Positions 10,885-18,604 of a DNA stretch of 22,500 nucleotides are shown here, piece after piece. This stretch comes from Glandiceps talaboti. Lineage: Eukaryota; Hemichordata; Enteropneusta; Spengelidae. A model generated the notes under the pieces. That model was given only the letters and a program-made list of their open reading frames with translations. It ran no database searches and had not been told where the DNA came from. Position 1 is the stretch's first letter; each line of letters opens with the position of its first letter. Made by a program: the position numbers and the translations under genes. The stretch is taken from assembly GCF_964340395.1 (NCBI RefSeq), contig NC_135568.1, positions 6,680,579-6,703,078 of the forward strand. Direction: 5' to 3'.

Positions 10885-10962
10885 TCCTGCAAAAGTAGCC
10901 GGGAAAACATTGCCAAGTAGCTACTTGTTTTTGCTGGCTACCAACCTTTATCTGTACCCCTG
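10885..10962 (-). mobile_element. hAT-type terminal fragment
   Basis: Read on the minus strand the segment begins CAGGGGTACAGATAAAGG and continues GTAGCCAGCAAAAACAAGTA. CAGGG-starting ends are usual for hAT elements, and the AAGTAGCTACTTG motif resembles the subterminal repeats of the 4596-5050 element. No opposite end was found. Confidence 0.3.
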
Positions 10963-11394
10963 ATTAAAATAACAGAATAAAAGAGAAACTTAATTATTAT
11001 TTAAGTGTTTGTCAATAAATCGTAACTTTTGGGAAAGTAATATGTTTGATTACTCTGCAGTTATAGACTTTATAATCTGCCAATCATGCTATGTCACTCA
11101 CACCATCTAAAAGAACAATGTTTATGTTCTCAATGTGAAGTAGATCTGAGGTCAATAGAAATGAGAAGATTGTCAATTGACCATTTCTCTAACTGTTAGT
11201 GACCTTGTCACCTTGTAAACTATGACTGGTGATAAGGTTAAAATATCAAAGTATTGCAGTCGGAATGTTGGCTATAACTGACATGTATTGTATAAACATG
11301 TCTATGAAAGACACAGTTCCCTCAAATACTTAAAATCTATGTGACTGACATCGACGTACACCATAGCCTCTTTAATGGCACCTGCACCGCCCAA
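10963..11394. other. Intronic sequence, no gene supported
   Basis: Nothing firm was seen. A short minus-strand frame (AIKEAMVYVDVSHIDF, 11321-11380) looks protein-like but lacks a donor. Confidence 0.3.
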
Positions 11395-11840
11395 GACACA
11401 CCGTCAAGAGGTGATATTTCGCAGTGTCGCGGAAGTAATATCAGCTCTGGTTTGTGAGAATGTGTGAATAATACTGACACGATTTAAAAGAAATTGGTGG
11501 CAACAAATAAACACGAGTACAGTACTACTTAGTACTAAGTGTCTGTGATATGCCTGAAATGGCTGGATGGATTTTGATAACTGACGCTGAAGGTCAAGGT
11601 CAAAAGTCAACGTCTGAAAAGAAACCTTGTACCTCATGGGGTTAGACACTTGATTGGAGTCACCATGTGTTACAGTAAATGTTGATTTTTGACTACAAAT
11701 ATGGTCACCATTTGGTCAAATTTGCATACATCGTAAAACAAAGTGACATGCATATGTCCCATATGATATGTCACCATTGCACCAGGTTTGATTGTAATTT
11801 GATACTGCATGTCAGAGAAACAATGTATTACAGATGCAGA
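11395..11840 (-). mobile_element. Dispersed repeat family R, copy 1
   Basis: It matches 20760-21330 in the same orientation. Shared landmarks on the plus strand are GATTTTGATAACTGAC, GTCAAAGGTC-like stretches, TAAATGTTGATTTTT, CATATGTCCCATATGA and ATACTGCATGTC(A)GAGAAA. Similarity extends leftward through GCGAAATATCAC-type sequence near 11415. It has no coding capacity and the class is unknown. Confidence 0.6.
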
Positions 11841-12192
11841 TGATCCAATATGAGGGCACCCACAACCCAATAGAGCTGTACCCATGATCCAATATGAGGG
11901 CACCCACAACCCAATATAGCTCTACCCATGATACAATAGGACAGCACCCACAACCCAATATAGCTCTACCCATGATCCAATATGAGGGCACCTACAACCC
12001 AATAGGGCTGTATCCATGACCCAATAGGACAGCACCCACAACCCAATATAGCTGTACCCATGATCCAATATGACAGCACCCACAACCCAATATAGCTGTA
12101 CCCATGATACAATATGAGGGCACCCACAACCCAATATAGCTGTACCCATGATTCAATATGACAGCGTCCATTACCTAATGTGGCAACACTCA
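11840..12192. repeat. 44-bp minisatellite made of two 22-bp halves, 8 copies
   Basis: The unit is ATGATCCAATATGAGGGCAC + CC, then ACAACCCAATATAGCTGTAC + CC. The two halves are themselves related (A-A-CCAATAT-G--G-ACCC), so the array grew from a 22-bp ancestor that dimerised. Two variants of the first half occur (GAGGG and GACAG). The last copy is degenerate. The array starts exactly where repeat family R copy 1 ends. Hydrophobic minus-strand frames across it are products of the repetition. Confidence 0.9.
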
Positions 12193-12839
12193 TGCATGAA
12201 ATATAGCAGCACCTATGGAGGGTCACAGAATTGAATTAGAACACATCATATATGTAGGTCATGAACATGTATAGTCATTAGTTAAGCTGCTTACAAACTA
12301 CTTTGATACCGATGAGAAAACCTTGCAAATATTGTTAGCTGATATAGGTCAGAAGCAATAACTGTCTCCAATTCTATATTGTAGCATAACATGGCAAACT
12401 TTTGTATAGTTGTCTACACGTTTCAAAAATTGTGGCAAAATGCCGTAGGGGAATTTTATTCAGGTAGATCTTACATGATATATGTATTAATACCACCCTT
12501 CATGAAAGCAGTGATGCATGTTAATGTGCTATTCAATTGAAACATCCACAGATAAGGTTTTTTTGGATCATATGGTATCCAGCGATAAGCACCTTTATAA
12601 ACCGGTACCATACAGTTTTTCACTTCATGTCCTATCATTCTAAAACATAAATCTCTCCATATGATCTAATGTCACAATACAGACAGTAGAATTTTTTTTT
12701 TCAATTTTTTTGCTTTTTTCGCTACTTGAAAATAGCTGTCAATGGATGGATAATGCCATTTCATCGTTGGTATTCCTATTAAATCTTCACCGTATCAAAC
12801 ATATTTACTCAAAAAGCTTTCAATCACATAAATTATTAC
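12193..12839. other. Intronic sequence, no gene seen
   Basis: AT-rich, unique by eye. A T-rich tract lies at 12690-12719. No splice-bounded open frame stood out. Confidence 0.4.
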
Positions 12840-13400
12840 ATATATACCAGTGATTATTTGCAACGGTGCGCATCATGCATACTAGTGGTATTTGCATTGC
12901 AGCGCAATACCAAAAACATTACTGCATACTAGTGGTATTTGCATTGCAGTGCGATACCAAAACATTACTGCATACTAGTGGTATTTGCATTGCAGCTAAA
13001 TACCGAAAACATTACTGCATACTAGTGGTATATGCATTGTAGCGTAATACTGAAAATATTACTGCATACTAGTGGTATTTGCATTGCAGCGTAATACCGA
13101 AAACATTACTGCATACTAGTGGTATTTGCATTGCAGTGCAATACCAAAAAACATTACACATACCTGGATGCAAATAATGGAACGATCGTTCATTGTAAAT
13201 GAAAGAGTGTGATCGCACAGTATCGTTTTTATTCAAATTTATTGTTTCAGATATTAATTTAACATATTTAATAATAACAGACTATGTAATAATAACATGC
13301 CGCTAGTTCCAGTATGGGTACTCACAAGCATTTTCACTCTTGCTTTCAGTGCTACGCTTGTGAAAGTACTGTCACAGAAAGCTACGCTTGTGAAAGTACT
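12840..13400 (+). mobile_element. Dispersed element with internal 47-bp array, copy 2 (six units)
   Basis: This is the inverted partner of 1-350. A left flank (CACTGG-type block near 12850), a minisatellite (12887-13158) and a right flank (GTGATCGCACAG near 13210, ATAATAACATG near 13290, CCAGTATGGGTACTC near 13310) all align with copy 1 in reverse order. No terminal inverted repeat or target duplication could be defined. Confidence 0.55.
12887..13158. repeat. 47-bp minisatellite, about 6 copies
   Basis: Each unit begins CATACTAGTGGTATTTGCAT and ends near ACATTACTG. Its core, GGTATTTGCATTGCAGTGCA followed by ATACC, is an imperfect palindrome, so each unit can form a short hairpin. Units differ by a few bases. 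The 47-bp period is not a multiple of three, and no coding role is suggested. Confidence 0.9.
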
Positions 13401-13410
13401 GTCACAGAGA
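13351..13410. repeat. 30-bp direct duplication
   Basis: Two adjacent 30-bp copies begin GCTACGCTTGTGAAAGTACT and differ only near the last bases (agaaa, agaga). The copy-1 element has a single related segment near 12-50. Overlapping plus-strand frames run to 13536 and 13565. One is cysteine-rich (CYACESTVTESYACESTV), but this richness comes from the duplication and is not taken as a gene. Confidence 0.8.
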
Positions 13411-13565
13411 ACATTACATGCACTCTTGCAAAAAAACGTGTGTGTACTTGGGCATCATGTGGTTCTGTCATATTTTGGTATAATCACCTACCAGTTGTGG
13501 TGGAAAAGATTCACGGCAAGTTCAACAATGACATAATTCCTGAGTGTATTATCTTTTTTACCTAA

Positions 13566-14399
13566 TTCAGGGACCCCCATTTTTATTGCATATTTGTTCA
13601 GTGTATATATTCAATTTTTTAGATGAGTGCCAGAGTATAGATAAAAAAACGAGGGTAGAACTATAACTATAGAACCACCTTAAACCAGAATTTCTCATTA
13701 TACTATTCTTCAATGTATAGTTCTACAATTTATACAATTTGTGATCTTTATCCGCTTCATTTCTCTTAACAAAACAGATTTTCTCATAAATATTTCTTTG
13801 GTTTAAAATAAATATATGCAATGCATTTTGCCCAGTTTTCTGCCCTCTCAAATACAGTTCTTCAATTTTATATTGTCATTTTTTTATTTTTTCAGAATTT
13901 TTATCTGAAAATCTTGTATACATTTCGTCATTTGTAGATCTCTGCAATTCCGAACTGATGATTGTTCAAAATGAAAGCCCAAACTAACATCCACTGTAAA
14001 CGTGAGATGATGAATTACTTCACAGTCCTAAATTAGACCTTAAAGAAACTGACAGACTCTTCAATATACGACACTCTAGCACTGCATTAGCGTAAATAGA
14101 AACATACTCTGAATGCGACACGAAAAATGCATTTTAACATTTTCATCCATTTCTCAGAGGTTAAGAGACGAAGAAAGGAGGTGTCAATGTAGTGTACTAT
14201 GGTGTCGTCGCGGGTTACCAAATGGAAATTCTCAGTAGGCTGAAAAACATGATGAAATTTCCATGACAAAGGCACAGTCAATTTACCAATAATTGTCTCT
14301 ATCTCTTATACTGTATTAACCTATTTAAGTACCAATTCTTACTGTCAGTTGTACAAACCCTGGAAATTCCAATTCCTCTGCCAAAGATGTCATTAATTT
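13566..14399. other. Intronic sequence holding one weak exon candidate
   Basis: AT-rich sequence apart from a small richer patch at 14090-14240, described separately as a candidate exon. The rest shows no repeats or open frames of note. Confidence 0.4.
14108..14239 (-). CDS. Candidate symmetric (0-0) cassette exon, low confidence
   Basis: The minus-strand acceptor is catgtttttcag/CCTACT and the donor is TTCAGA/gtatgt. The segment is 132 bp, 44 codons, open, and phase 0 at both ends, the same phase as the host BTB splice junction. The translation begins PTENFHLVTRDDTIVHYIDT and ends RVAFR. Inclusion would insert 44 residues inside the BTB fold between YTGK and IELEE. No homology is recognised, and a chance open frame is quite possible. 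Confidence 0.18.
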
Positions 14400-15405
14400 G
14401 TGCTCACAGCTGGGGTAAAAATGTCTCGCTTGCTTTTCACATCCTACAAATTACACAATCTTGAGTTGGGAAAGTAGTCTCCTGGCTGAGACCACACCAT
14501 TTTATTTGGTTTATAGCTAGAAAATGTATCACTTACTGGGAAACGTTTCGCTTACTTTTCTCTTCCTGCAGATTAAGTTGGGAAAGCAGTCTCCTGGCTG
14601 AGACCACACCATTTTTATTTAGTTTACAGCTAGAAAATGTATCGCTTACTGGGAAACATTTCACTTACTTTTCTCTTGCTACAAATTAAGTTGGGAAAGC
14701 AGTCTCCTGGCTGAGACCACACCATTTTATTTGGTTTACAGCTAGCAAATGTATCGCTTACTGGGAAACATTTCACTTACTTTTCTCTTGCTACAAATTA
14801 AGTTGGGAAAGCAGTCTCCTGGCTGAGACCACACCATTTTATTTGGTTTACAGCTAGCAAATGTATCGCTTACTGGGAAACATTTCACTTACTTTTCTCT
14901 TGCTACAAATTAAGTTGCGGAAGCAGTCTCCTGGCTGAGACCACACCATTTTATTTGGTTTACAGCTAGAAAATGTATCTCTTACTGGGAAATGTTTCGC
15001 TTACTTTTCTCCTCCTACAAATTACACAATCTTAAGTTGGGAAAACAGTCTCCTGCCTGAGACTAGTGTTTCATATCCCTCATAGCTAGAAAATTTCTTG
15101 CTTACACCTCACGTCTTACAAATTACACTTGAGTTGGAAATACAGTCTTCACTGACTGGTTGAGATTACATTTTGATTTTTACAATTTGTCATAGCTAGA
15201 AGATTTCTAGCTTACAATACTATTCCTACAAATTACACAACCTTGAGGTGGAAAAGCAGTCCCCAGTTTTAGACCACAATGTTTTATTTGCTTCATAGCT
15301 AGAAATGTCCCTTTTTATTTTCCACTTCTTACAAATTACGCAATCTCGAGTTACAAAAGCAACTGTCTGAGAACCTCTACTTTTATTTGGCTTATAGCTC
15401 ATAGC
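14400..15405. repeat. 112-bp satellite-like tandem array, about 9 copies
   Basis: Units start at 14463, 14575, 14688, 14800, 14912, 15033, 15131, 15245 and 15348 with AAGTTGGGAAAGCAGTCTCC or a variant. Each contains GGCTGAGACCACACCATTTT, TTTACAGCTAG and CTTACTGGGAAACATTTC. The central units (14575-15030) are nearly identical, while those at the edges are diverged and of uneven length (98-121 bp). A partial copy precedes at 14400. The pattern fits unequal exchange acting on the middle of the array. Confidence 0.92.
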
Positions 15406-16014
15406 TAGGGGTACTTATATTATGCGGTACAAACTTATACAGAATGAATGAATGACGATGGTTAGACACAGTCTACTCTCTTGAAGCAGTCAGCGAGAAA
15501 ATACAATCTGACTAGCAAAATGGGCCACATGATTGGCTATTTGCTTAGATTCCAATCCAAATCCACTTTATAGGGTTCTGATTTACAGGGATGTGCGAAA
15601 GGAATTAGATATTAGAGAGAGATTTTCTCCAAATGATTGGTGGCCCTCTACAGTTGCATGCACAATAAATATACTGAAAAGGCTCTTCAGGAAATATTAC
15701 AAAATGTATGAAACATCAATCTGTTGGGTCAAACTTTGTCAAATTCTTTACAGAAGTCTACAAACTACTTCAAATTTGCTACTAAATTTATTATATGAAT
15801 GGTATTAGGGGCAACATCAAAAGTTCAATATAATATATCTAACTTAATTGCTTAAGTTAGGTCCCAGACCCCCCCCCCCCCCCATCTAACTTAACTGACC
15901 TAAAATTGAAAATCGTTTCAGACTCCTACTGTATACTTCCACTTTCAAACAACGTACCAATATAATACTGAATTATAAATAAAATAGAAAACCATTTTAA
16001 CTCAGAAAAATACT
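15406..16014. other. Intergenic/intronic stretch downstream of the nested gene
   Basis: It contains a 91-codon plus frame (15533-15808) without splice support or known domain. It also holds a C15 run at 15869-15883 flanked by ATCTAACTTAA direct repeats (15837 and 15884). Confidence 0.4.
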
Positions 16015-16020
16015 TTTATT
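16015..16020 (-). terminator. Poly(A) signal AATAAA of the nested microprotein gene
   Basis: On the minus strand AATAAA lies 37 nt after the TGA stop, giving a 3' UTR of roughly 55-70 nt. U-rich and GU-rich sequence follows (around 15940-16000), and a run of 15 G (minus strand) lies about 130 nt downstream. For an intronic same-strand gene this signal would also be present in the host pre-mRNA. Confidence 0.6.
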
Positions 16021-16057
16021 GAAAACCAACAGAGCACAACAACACTGAATTTACACG

Positions 16058-16456
16058 TCAAGTCACATTGATTACTAATACTGGTATGTCTGGTTTCACT
16101 TTCTTTTTTGAAATGGGAGACATTTCGTGACTGGGTGTAGGCTCATCAGCAACACTTTGATCGGATGATTTTTGTTTACCTGAAAAATACCGGGCCGGAT
16201 CGCCTTTGTTAACTAGTTCGACTAAATTGATTGTACAGATAGATTTGATTCATACAACTTGACAAGATGTTTTGCAAACAGCAGGATACCACTTCCCATT
16301 TAAGGCCATTCCAAAGATTAGATCGGATGAAGTAACCATTTTCACTGGAGTAAAGAACTATATGTAATGTAGTAACATTGCAATTCAAACTGTAAAACAT
16401 TTAACTGTCTCTGCAAAACATAGTTTCAACTAGAAATTGTATTTACCAGCTCTCAT
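16058..16456 (-). CDS. Nested two-exon gene for a 57-residue microprotein, family unknown
   Basis: Exon 1 contributes 10 coding bases (16447-16456, ATGAGAGCTG) with donor gtaaat. The intron is 16222-16446 (225 bp), with acceptor ...caatttag. Exon 2 coding is 16058-16221 and ends in TGA. The product starts MRAVELVNKGDPARYFSG, has a polar serine-rich middle, then a basic SKKKVK patch, and ends PVLVINVT. No signal peptide or membrane segment is seen. The start is set by an in-frame TGA 15 nt upstream of the ATG (16469-16471). AATAAA follows about 40 nt after the stop. The gene sits wholly inside the BTB intron on the same strand and has its own CpG-rich upstream block. I do not recognise the family. 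An alternative acceptor at 16180 would also keep frame and give a 43-residue form. Confidence 0.6.
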
Positions 16457-16498
16457 GCTTTTTAGCCTTCAAGTTGTTTCTGTCGAGTCGTGATATTC

Positions 16499-16508
16499 GT
16501 ATATATTC
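16499..16508 (-). promoter_or_regulatory. TATA-like box upstream of the microprotein start
   Basis: The minus strand reads GAATATATAC about 45 nt upstream of the ATG at 16456. A start site 25-30 nt downstream would fall near 16475 and give a very short 5' UTR. The match is by motif and spacing only. Confidence 0.3.
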
Positions 16509-17258
16509 GCACGTTTCCGTTGATTTTGACTGTGACATCGCACCACGACAGTGATGAACACGTTGACGCGGCGGCCACGGCTTTCACATGCATGTTCCAA
16601 CTACCATCTACAAACATCTATAAATCTATTTGAAATTGCTAAACTATTGCTGAATAATTATTTCAGGCGATCGAACTTTTGATTTTCACGAAGGATTGAA
16701 TCAACATCAGTCGAACGATCAACTTGTTGCGAGTGTAGAAATAAACATTCGTAATACCACGCTATCTGCGACAATTTAGTCCAAGTTGAGAGGTCACATC
16801 AAACATGACATCTCATCGGTAATTTCCGGATTTACATTCGTATTAGTTTCACGTTATAACTTATGGCCTAACTTTAATAGAACCTTCGCGTAGGTGGATT
16901 TTTGGCAACGTCCTCTCCACATAGTCTATTGAAATCAATTATCGTGAAGGTCCTTTAAAATTTACCACTACGATTGAACGATCGGCTCTGATCACGTACC
17001 CACTGTGACTTTGTTAACTTTCAAACATATTTTTTAACGTATTTCAAAATAGATTGTTTCGACTCGACCTCCGAGTCCTGGGACATGAACTCGGCTAATG
17101 ACCGTCGGTCATTTTTGCATGCCACAACTTCGTTGCGCTTTCCTGTACACCGGCCCGGGATTTGCCCTGTTGTTTTTGATATTTAACTCCCAAATCTTGT
17201 TTGTTAGTTTCTGAAAGTCGTTCGAAGGGCATTTATAAATTGTGTGAGGAGAACATAT

Positions 17259-17384
17259 ATGGACCAGAAAATTGTACGAACCCTTCGCGAATTCGTGTCT
17301 CGACGACGCCAACTGATGAAATGTGCGTACGCACACTCTGGATACCCACCTCGTTCCCAAATACCTATTTTGCAGCAAATTTGA
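17259..17384 (+). CDS. Candidate 41-residue small ORF, arginine-rich, unknown
   Basis: ATG to TGA with no intron; the frame is open upstream to an acceptor-like tttgttag at 17212. The product starts MDQKIVRTLREFVSRRRQ, has CAYAHSGYPP in the middle and ends PILQQI. The composition (amphipathic basic helix, then a proline-rich tail) looks protein-like. However, this CpG-rich stretch is open in several frames on both strands, so openness alone is weak evidence. It is divergent from, and about 800 bp away from, the minus-strand microprotein gene. No family is recognised. Confidence 0.2.
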   Translation: MDQKIVRTLREFVSRRRQLMKCAYAHSGYPPRSQIPILQQI

Positions 17385-17484
17385 AAGCTGAACCGCGTAC
17401 CGCTGATAAATCGGACCGACTGTACGCAGTGTTTTAGGTAAAAGCAGCCTTGAAATCGTACTAAATTTGCCAAGTATGGCGTTA

Positions 17485-18115
17485 AATCGTTTTTGACGGT
17501 TGAGAAATTATTTTGGCCAAAACCCCCCCACCCCCAAACTAAAGCAATTAAGTTTTTTTGTAAACATCGATCTTTTGACGTCGCCCCTTAGGCAGGAAAA
17601 AAAATAATTGTATGTTTCTGATAAGGACTAACAAAACAAAGCTGAATTTTTGAATAGGTGGATTTTTTATTTTTTATTTATATATTTTTTTTCATATGTA
17701 AGTGTCTAGTTCAGGTAGTTATGTTTTCCGTTGGTTTCCATATGGTCTCTGTGTTAACGGTTGCTTCCCATCAGATGTACAGCCATTATTTACAGATTTG
17801 AAGAACAGTTTTATATTGCGGTGATGTCAGTTTCCGCATCCACTATTTCTTGTGAGACTTCACTATTTTCGTGGTTTTACTTTTTTTCGAATATGTAAAA
17901 AAAAGTTTAGGCTCACCATGAAAAACTAGGTTGTTAGGTAACGGAAAAAAAAAAATTTCTAGGCCTAACATGGCCTCAGAAAATAGGACAGGTAGGTCAG
18001 GATTTTATTTTATTTCATCTTCTTTTTTGATTGAAATATTGCTTCCTTCCAAAACCAAATGAAATGTCGCTCTAAATACCATGGACAGCTTTGAATCTGC
18101 AAGTTGCCAGTCTAG
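17485..18115. other. Intronic sequence, possibly old repeat
   Basis: T-rich runs at 17667-17692, and a segment with CTAGGTTGTTAGGTAACGG and TTTCTAGGCCTAACATGGCC near 17927-17975 that looks repeat-derived. No gene supported. Confidence 0.3.
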
Positions 18116-18123
18116 CCAACACA

Positions 18124-18282
18124 TACACACACACACACACACACACAGACACAGACAGACAGACAGACAGACACAGACAGACACAGACTCAGACACAGAC
18201 ACAGACAGACACACATACACACACAGACACACGCACCCACACAGACACAGGCAGACACACCGACACACAGACACAGATACAT

Positions 18283-18367
<85 letters not shown>
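18124..18367. repeat. Compound CA / CAGA microsatellite
   Basis: About 244 bp of (CA)n with (CAGA)n interruptions: CA at 18124-18147, mixed CAGA/CA in the middle, CAGA at 18285-18327, CA at 18328-18367. All long frames here (84-124 codons, both strands) are artefacts of the repetition. It lies 64 bp inside the intron from the BTB donor at 18430. In the host transcript it reads as UG and UCUG repeats. Confidence 0.97.
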
Positions 18368-18369
<2 letters not shown>

Positions 18370-18430
18370 TCATCATCCTTTACAGTCCATCTGAGTTCAC
18401 TTGTGATAAAAGGCTTTACATTAAACTCAC

Positions 18431-18604
18431 CTTGCCAGTATAGATGTAGTGCAAGATGTCTGTAAATAAAACTGGATTGATATAAGGTAACGTTATGGTT
18501 GTCATCTTTCTCTTCATCTCACAACCTTCCATTAGGTCATTCCTCAAATACTGATAACTTTGGCATCTCACTGATAACACCAACTTGTGTGCATACAGGG
18601 GAAT
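18431..18604 (-). CDS. BTB/POZ protein, internal exon (N-terminal part of the BTB domain)
   Basis: This is an internal exon of 174 bp, 58 codons, phase 0 at both ends. On the minus strand the acceptor reads ttacttatag/ATTCCC and the donor reads GGCAAG/gtgagt, a near-consensus site. The translation starts IPLYAHKLVL and ends DILHYIYTGK. The AHKxVL motif, followed about 40 residues later by YxYTGK, is the classic BTB/POZ pattern. BTB domains mediate dimerisation and often recruit Cullin-3. It joins in frame to the exon at 850-1021, and the helices continue without a gap. The preceding exon (start of the BTB fold) was not found upstream to 22500. The spelling LYAHK-VL--RC also occurs in SLX4- and RCBTB-type BTB domains, so the family is left open. 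The first 30-45 nt are also present in the repeat array just upstream. Confidence 0.88.

Larger units (their letters stand above)
16450..17480. promoter_or_regulatory. CpG-rich block, likely promoter region of the nested gene
   Basis: CpG dinucleotides are dense here (about sixty by eye in 1 kb), for example ACGCGGCGGCCACGG near 16565 and TTCGCGAATTCG near 17285. The flanks at 15430-16000 and 17550-18100 contain few. In methylated invertebrate genomes CpG retention marks constitutively unmethylated promoters. The block begins at the first exon of the microprotein gene and extends upstream of it, as a promoter should. It also holds a small plus-strand ORF, so a bidirectional promoter is possible. 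Confidence 0.5.
1022..18430 (-). other. Giant intron (17.4 kb) inside the BTB domain of the host gene
   Basis: The intron is bounded by the gtgagt donor at 18430 and the ttcttcag acceptor ending at 1022. It interrupts the BTB domain between codons in phase 0. It holds nearly all the repeats in the window, a complete small gene on the same strand (16058-16456), and a possible plus-strand exon (6269-6393). Protein continuity across it (YIYTGK then IELEESS) argues that no constitutive coding exon is missing in between. Confidence 0.8.

Noticed and set aside
11321-11400. Minus-strand exon-like reading AIKEAMVYVDVSHIDF after gcggtgcag
   Set aside because: Weak polypyrimidine tract, no donor before the stop, and close to the end of repeat family R.
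11922-12226. Hydrophobic minus-strand ORFs across the 44-bp minisatellite
   Set aside because: Repeat-driven open frames (period effects) without start, splice or homology support.
13297-13565. Cysteine-rich plus-strand ORF with CYACESTV repeats
   Set aside because: The repetition comes from a 30-bp duplication inside a dispersed element. No known Cys-finger spacing is completed.
17109-17473. Two 89-codon minus-strand ORFs
   Set aside because: They overlap each other and plus-strand frames in CpG-rich, stop-poor sequence. No domain or splice logic favours them.
18124-18367. CRISPR-like or telomeric array
   Set aside because: Simple CA/CAGA repeats without spacers. Nothing in the window is prokaryotic.
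18005-18465. Several long ORFs rich in Cys/Val or Thr/His
   Set aside because: Translations of the CA/CAGA microsatellite in different frames.
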